From assembly GCF_022812285.1 (NCBI RefSeq), contig NZ_CP093300.1, forward strand, positions 3,162,001 through 3,226,000: DNA of 64,000 nucleotides, in the 5' to 3' direction. Shown here one piece after another: positions 25,799 through 34,205 of the stretch (the stretch's first letter is position 1; each line of letters starts with the position of its first letter). The notes beneath the pieces were generated by a model. It made no database searches, was not told where the DNA came from, and saw only the letters and a program-made list of their open reading frames with translations. Position numbers and translations under genes: made by a program. Source of the stretch: Alkalihalobacillus sp. LMS39. Lineage in GTDB: Bacteria > Bacillota > Bacilli > Bacillales > Bacillaceae_F.

Positions 25799-26278
25799 TT
25801 ATAACTTGCTTAAATTACGATCGATTTGTTTGCCGTGATTTGCTAAATGCTCCGTAATAAAATGCTCTACTAGAAAGGTCATCGGCTTTGTGCCAAATTT
25901 CGGATTACGATGTGGTGCCTCTAGCTCTAAATCTTGATCATTCAACTTACCAAGCTGTGCGTTTGCATAGACTTGTGCCTTTTTAATCCCCTCAATGACA
26001 TCGCTTACATTTCTGGCTGGTGCTTGCGCTACCGCTGCCAGTCTCGCCTCATCTTGAAGACCTCTTCCCCAAGCCGTTCCACCAGCATCCACGACACGGG
26101 TTAGTTCATCGACCCAATATGGAATGATTTCTTCCACATGACAAATAATTTCCATGATCGACCATTCTTCTTCCGATGGCTTTACCCGGATCGTGTCTTC
26201 GGATAATCGTTCTACCTTTTGAACAATACCATCGATCGCTTCATTCATCTGATTCTGATATGTTTTCAGTAGACTCAT
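25799..26278 (-). CDS. DinB-family protein, probable maleylpyruvate isomerase
   Basis: A 159-residue DinB-fold four-helix protein. The fold's metal-binding histidines are seen in IICHVEE (about 47), and HFITEHLANHG (about 138-150). DinB-fold proteins include the mycothiol-dependent maleylpyruvate isomerase of Corynebacterium. In a bacillus, which makes bacillithiol instead, this protein would convert maleylpyruvate to fumarylpyruvate with bacillithiol. That role is inferred from its place between the hydrolase and the dioxygenase. Its ATG directly abuts the TAA of the hydrolase gene, so the two are translationally coupled. Confidence 0.8.
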   Translation of the reverse strand: MSLLKTYQNQMNEAIDGIVQKVERLSEDTIRVKPSEEEWSIMEIICHVEEIIPYWVDELTRVVDAGGTAWGRGLQDEARLAAVAQAPARNVSDVIEGIKKAQVYANAQLGKLNDQDLELEAPHRNPKFGTKPMTFLVEHFITEHLANHGKQIDRNLSKL

Positions 26279-27232
26279 TTACCTTCCCACCTTTACCGCA
26301 TTAGTTACGGACTTCACTTTATTTTCTAAGACACCGATCTTGTCAATTTCGATTTGAACAACATCGTCATCTTGTAAAAACACTTGTGGGTCGCGGGCTA
26401 CGCCTACCCCACCAGGTGTCCCCGTGCAAATCACGTCTCCTGGCTCTAGTGTCATAATGCTTGATAAAAACTCTACTAAATAATTGACATCAAATACGAG
26501 ATTCGCCGTATTGGAACGCTGTCTTTCTTCCCCATTTACTTTAAGCACCACCTCTAGCTCATGTGGGTTAGGAATCTCATCTTTTGTGACGAGCCACGGA
26601 CCCATCGGTGCACTTCCATCTAGCGTTTTCCCTTGAAGCCATTGCAGCGTACGTCGTTGTAAATCACGAGCAGTAACATCATTCACAATCGTATAGCCAG
26701 CTACATAATCTAGCGCCTCTTCCTTTGAGACATTTTTAGCTTTCTTGCTAATAACAAAAGTAAATTCGGCTTCATAATCTAATTGTTCCGTCAGCGGTGA
26801 ATTCGGAATATCATCTTCCGGACCGATAATCGCATTATTGAACTTCGCAAAAATCACCGGATATGGTGGAAGCTCGCGTTTCATTTCTAAAATATGTTCA
26901 CGGTAGTTATGTCCGACACAAATAATCTTATTTGGCTTAAGAACCGGTGCTTCGATTCGGACATCGTCTTTCGATAAGACAATTTTCGGATTCGTCGCTT
27001 CCTCTGCTTGAGCGTACTCGATCGCTTTATAAGCTTCTTCTAAACTCTTGTCCCCACCCTCAAGAAATTCAATCGTGTTAGCAGGAACCAATGCTTCTGC
27101 GACTTTTTCTGCTCTCGCCTGCCCTTGCGCTTCTAGCATCGCGACATAAGCACGGTTAAGGTCAATCACTTGATTGCCTACGATGGCTGCAGCTCGAATA
27201 CTTTCTCCTACACGGTAATTTACTAGTTTCAT
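26279..27232 (-). CDS. Fumarylacetoacetate-hydrolase-family protein, probable fumarylpyruvate hydrolase
   Basis: A 317-residue FAH-family enzyme. The family core is visible as ICVGHNYREHILEM (about 105-118), the metal-ligand acidic residues in DYEAEFTFVISKKA (about 150), and DGSAPMGPWLVTKDE (about 203). The C-terminal GDVICTGTPGGVG is also characteristic. In a gentisate operon it should split fumarylpyruvate (or maleylpyruvate) into fumarate (or maleate) and pyruvate. AGGAGGTAAAAA precedes the ATG. It lies 31 bases downstream of the thioesterase gene. Confidence 0.9.
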   Translation of the reverse strand: MKLVNYRVGESIRAAAIVGNQVIDLNRAYVAMLEAQGQARAEKVAEALVPANTIEFLEGGDKSLEEAYKAIEYAQAEEATNPKIVLSKDDVRIEAPVLKPNKIICVGHNYREHILEMKRELPPYPVIFAKFNNAIIGPEDDIPNSPLTEQLDYEAEFTFVISKKAKNVSKEEALDYVAGYTIVNDVTARDLQRRTLQWLQGKTLDGSAPMGPWLVTKDEIPNPHELEVVLKVNGEERQRSNTANLVFDVNYLVEFLSSIMTLEPGDVICTGTPGGVGVARDPQVFLQDDDVVQIEIDKIGVLENKVKSVTNAVKVGR

Positions 27233-27263
27233 TTTTTTACCTCCTAATAATCTATTTGGTCTA

Positions 27264-27686
27264 TCACTTAACTGTTCGTTTAAGTGTGTTAACGGCCTCC
27301 AAAAGTTCTTTTGGGATCGCTATTGCTTTTGGACGCTCCCCACTAAGGTCACACCAGGCACGAATCTCATAACCTGTGGCTACTTCCTTCTTCTCTTTCA
27401 AAAAGGTATGTTCAATCGTAAATACCTTCTCTTTCAGTTCAACTATCATCGAATTTACTGTAACAATGTCATCAAATAAGAGCGGTGCCCTAAATTGACA
27501 TTTAGCCTCGACTATCGGCATTCCTACTTTTCCGACCATGATCAGCTGTGCTGTGGAAAAACCGATCGTCGTCAGAAAATGATGCGTTGCTTCGTCCATC
27601 CACCGATAATAGTTTGGATAAAATACAATCCCAGCTCCATCCGTATCACCAAACTTTACATGAACCTGGTAATAAATCGTACTCAT
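27264..27686 (-). CDS. Hotdog-fold acyl-CoA thioesterase (4-hydroxybenzoyl-CoA thioesterase type)
   Basis: A 140-residue single-hotdog thioesterase. The active-site motif FGDTDGAGIVFYPNYYRWMD (about 12-31) matches the 4HBT/YbgC group, with the catalytic Asp before the AGIVFYP segment. It hydrolyses an aromatic or acyl-CoA. A thioesterase in a gentisate operon implies that the hydroxylated intermediate carries CoA, so gentisyl-CoA is the most attractive substrate; salicylyl-CoA or 3-hydroxybenzoyl-CoA are alternatives. AGGTACAGT lies upstream and the gene starts 23 bases after the monooxygenase gene. Confidence 0.85.
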   Translation of the reverse strand: MSTIYYQVHVKFGDTDGAGIVFYPNYYRWMDEATHHFLTTIGFSTAQLIMVGKVGMPIVEAKCQFRAPLLFDDIVTVNSMIVELKEKVFTIEHTFLKEKKEVATGYEIRAWCDLSGERPKAIAIPKELLEAVNTLKRTVK

Positions 27687-27709
27687 ACTGTACCTCCCAA
27701 AGATGCTTC

Positions 27710-28939
27710 TTAATATTTTGTCGTTAGTTCAGGCGGACCTGACTTTGGTCCATATGGGCCTTCATCTAACCATCGTCCCAATCTTGGTACAATTGGTGTT
27801 AGAGACGCTGCTAATTCACGTTTCATGTTCATGTATGCCGAACTTCCTTGAAGATGATTTAACGCTGTTGTCGAACCGTTTCTGTTCCATTCCGCTGCAA
27901 TTTTGCGTTCATTCGCCGCCGCACGAATCGCTTCATTCGCTCCTTCTAGACTGTCTGCGTTTAGTGCTTTTGCAATCCCATTGACGGCAATAATTGCATC
28001 TGGCACACCAGAGTTTAAGCCACGCGCCCCAAAAGGTGCAAAAAGATGAGCAGCTTCCCCAGCAAGAAGAACTTTGCGTTTTTCATCAGTGAACGAGCTG
28101 GCTACAACTTGGTGGAAACGATAGGTCGATACCCACGTAATTCGCTCTGCGTATTTCGCATCCATGACGTTTGGCAGCCATTTTTTCACGCCTTCGATTT
28201 CCGTAAAGTCCTCTGGATTATCGTCCTCTAACAGCTGGAGGTCGACGCGCCATCCCCCTTTAAAAGGAACAAGCATCACATTTCGTCCACCCATCGCTTG
28301 ATGCTGATAATAGAAAACACGTTCAAGTGGTAGTGGATTTTCTTCATCCTCTTTCACATCTACGACAAGAAATGTATCTCTTGTCCTTGGGCCCTCTAGC
28401 TTTAAATCTACCGACTCGCGGACAACGGAACGCGCCCCGTCAGCACCAATTACATAGCTTGTTTCCCACGTATCGCCAGCCTCTGTTGTAATGACAGCCC
28501 CTTCGTCACTTGTTTGCACATCTTTTACCGGAGTACCCCAAATAAATTCCACTCCCGCCTTTAAGCACGCCTCATACATATGGCGCTCAATTTCATCTTG
28601 ATGCAAACTAGTAAAAGGAGGTAGCTTTGTCGGATGGTTCATATCTGTTACTCCGTAGTTTCGAACGTACACCTCTGTACCACGGAACAAGGTACGTTTG
28701 ATTGGCCATGAAACACCATTTCGAGAAAGGGTAAAGCCGAGTCCTGGGCTAATTTCCTCTAAATGAGTTAATGTCGCCTTATGAAGATAGATCGCTCTGC
28801 TACCTGGACGTGGTCGATCTTTTGGATCGGCTTCCATCACAGTTGCTTGGATTCCTTTACTTGATAATGCAAGCGCAGCTGTTAAACCGACGGGGCCTGC
28901 TCCTACTACTATGACTTTTCGTTTTTCACGTCTACTCAT
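27710..28939 (-). CDS. FAD-dependent aromatic monooxygenase
   Basis: A 409-residue group A flavoprotein hydroxylase. The FAD motif VVGAGPVGLTAALALSSKG (about 11-29), the DG motif YVIGADGARSVVRES (about 153-167) and the GD-like motif LLAGEAAHLFAPFGARGLNSG (about 285-305, with Glu instead of Asp) are present. It should put a hydroxyl on a phenolic ring with NAD(P)H and O2, giving gentisate or its CoA ester; 3-hydroxybenzoate 6-hydroxylase and salicylyl-CoA 5-hydroxylase are the closest known roles. The frame opens at 28957, but GGAGG eight bases before the ATG at 28939 fixes the start. It is the first gene of the operon. Confidence 0.88.
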   Translation of the reverse strand: MSRREKRKVIVVGAGPVGLTAALALSSKGIQATVMEADPKDRPRPGSRAIYLHKATLTHLEEISPGLGFTLSRNGVSWPIKRTLFRGTEVYVRNYGVTDMNHPTKLPPFTSLHQDEIERHMYEACLKAGVEFIWGTPVKDVQTSDEGAVITTEAGDTWETSYVIGADGARSVVRESVDLKLEGPRTRDTFLVVDVKEDEENPLPLERVFYYQHQAMGGRNVMLVPFKGGWRVDLQLLEDDNPEDFTEIEGVKKWLPNVMDAKYAERITWVSTYRFHQVVASSFTDEKRKVLLAGEAAHLFAPFGARGLNSGVPDAIIAVNGIAKALNADSLEGANEAIRAAANERKIAAEWNRNGSTTALNHLQGSSAYMNMKRELAASLTPIVPRLGRWLDEGPYGPKSGPPELTTKY

Positions 28940-28985
28940 CCGCTTTTCCTCCAACATGTTTAATTTTTCTTATTCTTTTGACTTT

Positions 28986-29014
28986 ATTATAGTGTTGGAT
29001 CCCGAACATCCACA
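28986..29014 (-). promoter_or_regulatory. Promoter of the gentisate operon with an operator in its spacer
   Basis: On the minus strand TATAAT (28991-28986) is preceded by TGTGGA (29014-29009) with a 17-base spacer. The -35 box is poor, which fits a regulated promoter. The imperfect palindrome TGTTGGATCCCGAACA (28993-29008) fills the spacer exactly, and TGTGGAACACA (29031-29041) lies just upstream. Both are candidate IclR sites. Confidence 0.55.
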
Positions 29015-29204
29015 GGCTAGTTTTCCTCTATGTGGAACACAGAAAATTATTTTTTTAAAACGATGAAAATTCTTTAGTAATCTACTTTTTGAAACATAAA
29101 AAGGCTGCTTGCTTATTCTGTTAAGCATCTGCTTTAGAGCGGTAGCGCAACGTATTATGGTATAGTTAGAATAGGATGATTTGATTAAATGTGAGGGGAA
29201 AAAG

Positions 29205-29936
29205 ATGTATTCTACATTAGAAAATTCGTTACGTTTACTGAAATGCTTCACTTCAGAAGAACCTGAAATCTCACTAACGAATCTTGCAAAGAAATTAAAT
29301 CTCGGTGTAAGTACAACACACCGACTATTAAAAACTCTTGAAAGCGAAGGGTTTGTCCTCCAAAATACGACGAACCAAACGTACAGTCTTGGTGTGTCTG
29401 TATTAGCATTAACGAACACCGTCACCTCGCAAATGAAAATTATCAAAGATGCCAATCCGGTCTTAAAAGACTTAACAACTAGTACAGGTGAAAGTTCGCA
29501 CCTCGGCATTATCGAAGGAACGAGTGTGATTTATTTGCAAAAGATAGAATGTTACTTACCATTAAAAATAGATTCTCATCTTGGAAAAAGAACTCCGATT
29601 CACTGTACAAGCATCGGTCAAGTTCTACTGGCATACCAACAAAAACCATTGGAAGCGGCCCTAAAAAAATACACAAAACAGACAATAACAGACCCAACAC
29701 GTTTCCAGGAGAAATTAGCCCAAATTAGACGACAAGGCTATGCGATCAGTAATCAAGAATGGGATGAAGAGATTTGGTCCGTTGCTGCACCAGTGTACAA
29801 CGCCAAAAAAGAAGTTATTGCTGCCATTGACATTAGCGGTCCTGTAAAACGAGTAACGACCTCCCAACAAGACACCATAAAAAAAGTCATACAGGCAGCT
29901 CAAGCGTTATCTGACAAGATTAAATTACGGAGTTGA
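29205..29936 (+). CDS. IclR-family transcriptional regulator (first of two)
   Basis: A 243-residue IclR-type regulator. The N-terminal winged HTH covers about 5-65 (SLTNLAKKLNLGVSTTHRLL, then KTLESEGFVLQ). The C-terminal effector domain (about 80-240) contains GKRTPIHCTSIGQVLLAY and SNQEWDEEIWSVAAPVYN, the usual IclR sites. The frame is open from 29181, but GAGGGG before the ATG at 29205 fixes the start. It is divergent from the gentisate operon, so control of that operon is likely. IclR proteins commonly regulate protocatechuate and gentisate pathways. Confidence 0.9.
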   Translation: MYSTLENSLRLLKCFTSEEPEISLTNLAKKLNLGVSTTHRLLKTLESEGFVLQNTTNQTYSLGVSVLALTNTVTSQMKIIKDANPVLKDLTTSTGESSHLGIIEGTSVIYLQKIECYLPLKIDSHLGKRTPIHCTSIGQVLLAYQQKPLEAALKKYTKQTITDPTRFQEKLAQIRRQGYAISNQEWDEEIWSVAAPVYNAKKEVIAAIDISGPVKRVTTSQQDTIKKVIQAAQALSDKIKLRS

Positions 29937-29946
29937 AGTAGGTGAT

Positions 29947-30738
29947 ATGATGACAAAGGGCAAGGAAGGACAACTTCTTTCTTCAGTGAAACATGCGATG
30001 CAAATTTTGCGATTATTTAAACTAAATCAGAACGAGCTAGGCGTAACCGAAATTGCAAATAAACTTGATTTACCAAAAGGGACAGCACACCGTTTAATAA
30101 AAACACTGACACGAGAGAATTTTCTAACAAAAAACCCGCGAACGAACCGATACCGTCTCGGTTTATCCCTTCTTACGCTAGGCGGGGTTATTTCCGTCCA
30201 TACAGAAATCTATCAAGAAGCATTGCCCTTGTTGCAATCATTAGTTCATACACTAAAAGAAACCGCACATATATGCCTCTTGGAAAAAACAGAGGTCGTT
30301 TATTTACTGAGGGTTGAGAATCAAGCAACAGTTCCGCTTGTGACAAGAATAGGTCGAAGAAATCCGGTCCACTGTACAAGTGAGGGGTTAGTTATCCTCG
30401 CCTATCAACATGAAGATCGCATCAATCAACTATTAACCACTCCACTTTATCCTTATACATTAAAAACAATCACGGACCCGGACAAATTGAAGTTAGAGTT
30501 GGAGAAAATAAGAGAACGGGGTTATTCGTTAACCGTCGACCATTTTTACGAAGGCTTCGTCAGCATTGCAGTGCCAATTAGAGATTACACCGAAGAAGTC
30601 GTTTCTTCCCTTGCCGTTATCGGTCCGACATCACGAATAACAGAAAGCGACTACCCAATCTTTATTGAGCAGATAAAAAAAGTAGCGGAGCAAATCTCAG
30701 AATTGCTTGGATACTATAAGGAAGATACTAGCTTCTAA
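29947..30738 (+). CDS. IclR-family transcriptional regulator (second of two)
   Basis: A 263-residue IclR-type regulator, paralogous to the gene just upstream. The HTH is ELGVTEIANKLDLPKGTAHR (about 30-50). The effector domain has GRRNPVHCTSEGLVILAY and DHFYEGFVSIAVPIRD. It begins ten bases after the preceding stop with AGGTGAT as ribosome binding site, so the two are co-translated. One may sense the aromatic substrate and the other a downstream intermediate, or they may form a heteromer. A terminator follows. TRAP transporter genes converge from the other side. Confidence 0.9.
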   Translation: MMTKGKEGQLLSSVKHAMQILRLFKLNQNELGVTEIANKLDLPKGTAHRLIKTLTRENFLTKNPRTNRYRLGLSLLTLGGVISVHTEIYQEALPLLQSLVHTLKETAHICLLEKTEVVYLLRVENQATVPLVTRIGRRNPVHCTSEGLVILAYQHEDRINQLLTTPLYPYTLKTITDPDKLKLELEKIRERGYSLTVDHFYEGFVSIAVPIRDYTEEVVSSLAVIGPTSRITESDYPIFIEQIKKVAEQISELLGYYKEDTSF

Positions 30739-30766
30739 GCTTCTTTAGGCTACATCCACTCCCTAC

Positions 30767-30806
30767 CATCGCTTGTTTTTTTCCAAAAAAAGAAAAACAA
30801 GCGATG
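30767..30806. terminator. Bidirectional terminator between the iclR pair and the TRAP operon
   Basis: CATCGCTTGTTTTT (30767-30780) pairs with AAAAACAAGCGATG (30793-30806), giving T-runs in both directions. Confidence 0.8.
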
Positions 30807-30824
30807 CCTGTTTCTCCATGATAA

Positions 30825-31199
30825 TTAACCCTTTCGCATTTTCACTTCCTCCATTACATGGTTACGACGCTCTACTACCTGGGATACAACCAAAATCAGT
30901 AGAAACAGGAGCATAAACAAGACAGAGAGTTGATACATCGGCATAGATCCAAACGAAGATGCGATTAGCCCTAAAAAGATAGATCCACAGACAACACCCA
31001 AAACCAATGAGTTAAAAAACATTCCATTGGCAAGGCATCGTTCTTCTATTGAAACCTTGTTCATCATCCATGCTTGAATCGACCGCTGAAGAATACCATG
31101 CCCACTACCATAAACAACCGCAGACAAAATAACGGAAGAAAGGCTTGTAAACTTGACGAGCGTAAATTCTTTTATCCATAGTTTATCATTTTTACTCAA
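30825..31199 (-). pseudogene. C-terminal fragment of an MFS transporter
   Basis: 124 codons with three hydrophobic segments, matching only the last quarter to third of a major facilitator protein (HGILQRSIQAWMMNKVS, then LANGMFFNSLVLGVVCGSIF and LGLIASSFG). It lacks the other nine or so membrane segments. The only start is a TTG at 31199 without a good ribosome binding site, seven bases after the TRAP large-subunit gene. It is best read as a broken transporter gene at the end of the TRAP operon, although a translated fragment cannot be excluded. Confidence 0.6.
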
Positions 31200-31206
31200 A
31201 CTGCTA

Positions 31207-32514
31207 TTACCCTAGGAGGTTTGGTAAAAATGTCGCAATCTCTGGAACTACCATTAAGAGGGCGATGACAAGGATAATAATAAATAAAAACGGCCAAATC
31301 CCTCTGAAAATCTGCTCAACGGTTACATCCTTAACTACACCTTTAATAATAAACACGTTCACTCCTACTGGTGGTGTAATAACTCCCATCGCAGCGACAA
31401 GAACCATGATTACCCCAAACCAAATTGGATCATATCCTAATGTATTTACGACGACTGGATAAAATATCGGAATAGACAACAGGATTAATGCTAAAGCGTC
31501 CATAAAAAAACCTAATATTAAATAAATGAGCAAAATCAACGCCATGATGACAAATGATGGAAGTATCAAACTTTCAATCCAAGTCCCAAGTTCAAACGGG
31601 ATCCTACTAAGTGTAATGAGTCGTCCAAATACGATTGCCGAACCAATAAGCAACATAATCATCGCTGTTGTTCTAAGAGTATCAAATAAAGATTTCTTAA
31701 GACCGTCCCAACTCAATTTCCTAGTTAAAACCGTGAGTAATAATACCCCACCAGCTCCAATCGCACCTGCTTCAGTTGGTGTAAACCATCCGGCAAATAA
31801 GCCCCCCATTGATAGTGCGAAAATAACAATAACCTCCCAAAGACCTCCTTTAAGAGAATTAAATCTTTCCTTCCATGTGGATTTTTCACCCCGAGGAGCG
31901 AGATGAGGGTTTCTCAATGTCCAAATATAAATCATGACCATAAATAATAACATCAAAATAATTCCTGGAATAATCCCAGCTAAAAATAATTGACCAATCG
32001 ATTGTTCGGCCGCGATCCCATAAATGATGAAAAGCGTACTCGGAGGTATTAAAACCCCTAAAATGCCACCTGCAGCTACACTAGCAGTTGAAAGCGAATC
32101 ATTATACTGATGCTTTCTCATTTCAGGTACAGCAATTGAACCAATCGTTGCTGCCGTCGCAGTGTTTGAACCCGAGATTGCACCAAAAAGCCCGGCTGCA
32201 CCTTGAGCAGCTATTGCTAATCCACCAGGCAAATGCCCTACTGTCTTATAAGCAAAATCAAACAACTTAGCCCCAATCCCAGCATACAAAGCGAGAAAAC
32301 CCATCCAAACAAACATAGGAATTGCACTTAAAGTATAGGTTGAAAAACCAGAATATATTTCTGTCGAAGCTACTCTAAATGCCACAGTCGTTGAATTTAA
32401 TATACTTATCCCGATAATACCAGTGATTAACATCGCATACGATACTGGCATACGTAACGCAATAAAAATAAAAAAGATTAGAATACAAATAAGACCTATC
32501 GTAATCGGTGTCAT
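31207..32514 (-). CDS. TRAP transporter large permease (DctM type)
   Basis: A 435-residue membrane protein with about 12 TM segments, the ion-coupled channel subunit of a tripartite TRAP importer. Typical stretches include AAQGAAGLFGAISGSNTATAA (about 103), GILGVLIPPSTLFIIYGI (about 150) and VITPPVGVNVFIIKGV near 385. Its ATG directly follows the TAG of the small-permease gene, with GAAGGTG inside that gene as ribosome binding site. It works with the DctQ and DctP proteins encoded upstream. The substrate is probably an organic acid; the neighbouring pathway suggests an aromatic acid. Confidence 0.92.
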   Translation of the reverse strand: MTPITIGLICILIFFIFIALRMPVSYAMLITGIIGISILNSTTVAFRVASTEIYSGFSTYTLSAIPMFVWMGFLALYAGIGAKLFDFAYKTVGHLPGGLAIAAQGAAGLFGAISGSNTATAATIGSIAVPEMRKHQYNDSLSTASVAAGGILGVLIPPSTLFIIYGIAAEQSIGQLFLAGIIPGIILMLLFMVMIYIWTLRNPHLAPRGEKSTWKERFNSLKGGLWEVIVIFALSMGGLFAGWFTPTEAGAIGAGGVLLLTVLTRKLSWDGLKKSLFDTLRTTAMIMLLIGSAIVFGRLITLSRIPFELGTWIESLILPSFVIMALILLIYLILGFFMDALALILLSIPIFYPVVVNTLGYDPIWFGVIMVLVAAMGVITPPVGVNVFIIKGVVKDVTVEQIFRGIWPFLFIIILVIALLMVVPEIATFLPNLLG

Positions 32515-33006
32515 CTATTGTTCACCTTCTTTTGTAAATAAGGATAGTACCTTGCCAAAAACTACTAAAGCTAACATCCCAAAACCAATCGCAAGAACTA
32601 AAGCAAATGGATAATGTGGCCATCTAATCGTCGACGAAACTTCTCCAGATAAACGCAAAGAATTGGCGTATAGCACCATATTATAAGTAACAAAAAATAA
32701 AAAAAGTGCAGAAACAGTCCCAATCACAACATCAATTACTTTCTGTACAGGCTTAGGAAGCTTTTCCATAAATACACTAATCGATATATGCCCATCTCCT
32801 ACAGCACAGTAGGCAATGGATAGGGTAATGACCACAGTAGTGAAAAATAGCACTAAATCTAATGTACCTGGGACAGGAAAATTAAATAATCTTCTAGAGA
32901 TGACATTAACTATAATCAACATTGCAGTAAAAAAGAGAACGACTGCTGCAATGTTTTCCAAGCCTTTACTCGCTTTTTTAACGATGCTATTATATCCTTT
33001 GATCAA
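32515..33006 (-). CDS. TRAP transporter small permease (DctQ type)
   Basis: A 163-residue protein with four membrane segments (about 18-40, 50-70, 88-108, 130-152). ISRRLFNFPVPGTLDLVLFF and the AVGDGHISISVFMEKLP loop are typical of the family. It supports the large permease and docks the binding protein. The start is TTG at 33006 with AAAGGGGTGG seven bases upstream; no ATG is in place. It is the middle gene of dctP-dctQ-dctM. Confidence 0.9.
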   Translation of the reverse strand: MIKGYNSIVKKASKGLENIAAVVLFFTAMLIIVNVISRRLFNFPVPGTLDLVLFFTTVVITLSIAYCAVGDGHISISVFMEKLPKPVQKVIDVVIGTVSALFLFFVTYNMVLYANSLRLSGEVSSTIRWPHYPFALVLAIGFGMLALVVFGKVLSLFTKEGEQ

Positions 33007-33083
33007 TTTTTAACCACCCCTTTTTTGAAAAAGGCATCGCACCATCAACATAAGCAATAATGCGATGCATTAACAATATTGTC

Positions 33084-34205
33084 TTAATTACCAAATTCCT
33101 GATTATATTTTTCTGTTAACTCTACAATTTTGTCCATAATTTCTTGCCCGTTATGTCCCGCACTATTTAACTTCTCCACATGTCGGTCTACCAATGGTTC
33201 TACAGCTTCTTGCCAACGCTGTGCTTCTTCTTCAGACAAGTATATTTCTTCCACTCCATGCTCATCAATCGCATACTGAAGACCACCATCAACAAGACTT
33301 GTAAACAATTCGACTGCTTCCTCAAAGGTTTGCTCATTTACTTCTTGAATAGCTTCCTGAATATGAGGTGGGAAGGAATTCCATACATCTTTATTCATGG
33401 TCACGTAATGAACCGTATTATAGATTAAGCTAGAATGAGTAACATAGTTTGTTACTTCCGCCAAATTAAATCCTTTAAGAGTATCGGCAGGTAATAAACT
33501 ACCATCTACTACTCCTCTTGACATCGCTTCATAAGCCTCACTAACAGGCATTGCCACAGGTGTTGCACCTAACATTTCTAACGTTTCAACATTTGTTCCA
33601 CTTGCTCGAATTTGCATACCTCTTAAATCTTCTAAGCTTTTCACTGGAGTTGTTGTCATCAATACCCCAGGTGATATACCGTAAATAAACATCAATTCTG
33701 TGTCTTGTAATTCTTCTGGGTTCAGCGCTTCTACAAGGTCACGTGCAACATAACTTGAAACTGCAACATTTTGATACTCAACGCCCCCCAAATACATAGA
33801 GTTTAAGATTGGCAATCTTCCTGCATTATTTCCTGAAACATCATGCCCAATGTCTGCAATTCCTGATTGAACACCATCATAAATATCACCACCAGCTAAC
33901 AAGGAACCTGCTGGATAAAGCTCAACAGTAACCAAACCTTCTGTAGCTTCATTTATCGCATCTGCCCAACCCGTGAACAAATTTGCATGAGCTGGATGAG
34001 GAGCTGGAAAAAAATCAGCAAAACTTAATGTGACTGGATCCATTGTTTCAAGCACTTCGTTATCAACAGATTCAGCATCAACTTTTTCATTGTCAACGGT
34101 CGAGGAATTCGTATTTTCGCTAGTTTGTTCACCACAGCCCACCATTAATAAAGCGCTTGCAATAAAGAATAAGATTACATTAAAATACTTCTTCTTCAAT
34201 TTCAT
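33084..34205 (-). CDS. TRAP transporter substrate-binding lipoprotein (DctP type)
   Basis: A 373-residue binding protein with a lipoprotein signal (lipobox ALLMVGC, Cys about 24) and an Asn/Ser/Asp-rich linker, then the DctP fold (about 57-370). The family Arg that binds the substrate carboxylate lies in LRGMQIRASGTNVE (about 189-202). GGGAGGTAATAAAA precedes the ATG. It opens the TRAP operon. Upstream a cre-like site lies at 34328-34341. The binding protein fixes substrate specificity, and with no close relative visible here the aromatic-acid assignment rests on the neighbourhood. Confidence 0.92.
   Translation of the reverse strand: MKLKKKYFNVILFFIASALLMVGCGEQTSENTNSSTVDNEKVDAESVDNEVLETMDPVTLSFADFFPAPHPAHANLFTGWADAINEATEGLVTVELYPAGSLLAGGDIYDGVQSGIADIGHDVSGNNAGRLPILNSMYLGGVEYQNVAVSSYVARDLVEALNPEELQDTELMFIYGISPGVLMTTTPVKSLEDLRGMQIRASGTNVETLEMLGATPVAMPVSEAYEAMSRGVVDGSLLPADTLKGFNLAEVTNYVTHSSLIYNTVHYVTMNKDVWNSFPPHIQEAIQEVNEQTFEEAVELFTSLVDGGLQYAIDEHGVEEIYLSEEEAQRWQEAVEPLVDRHVEKLNSAGHNGQEIMDKIVELTEKYNQEFGN

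Noticed and set aside
31207-34205. C4-dicarboxylate or sialic acid TRAP system
   Set aside because: These substrates cannot be excluded by sequence, but no sialic acid or dicarboxylate genes are adjacent, and the aromatic catabolic neighbours make an aromatic acid more likely.
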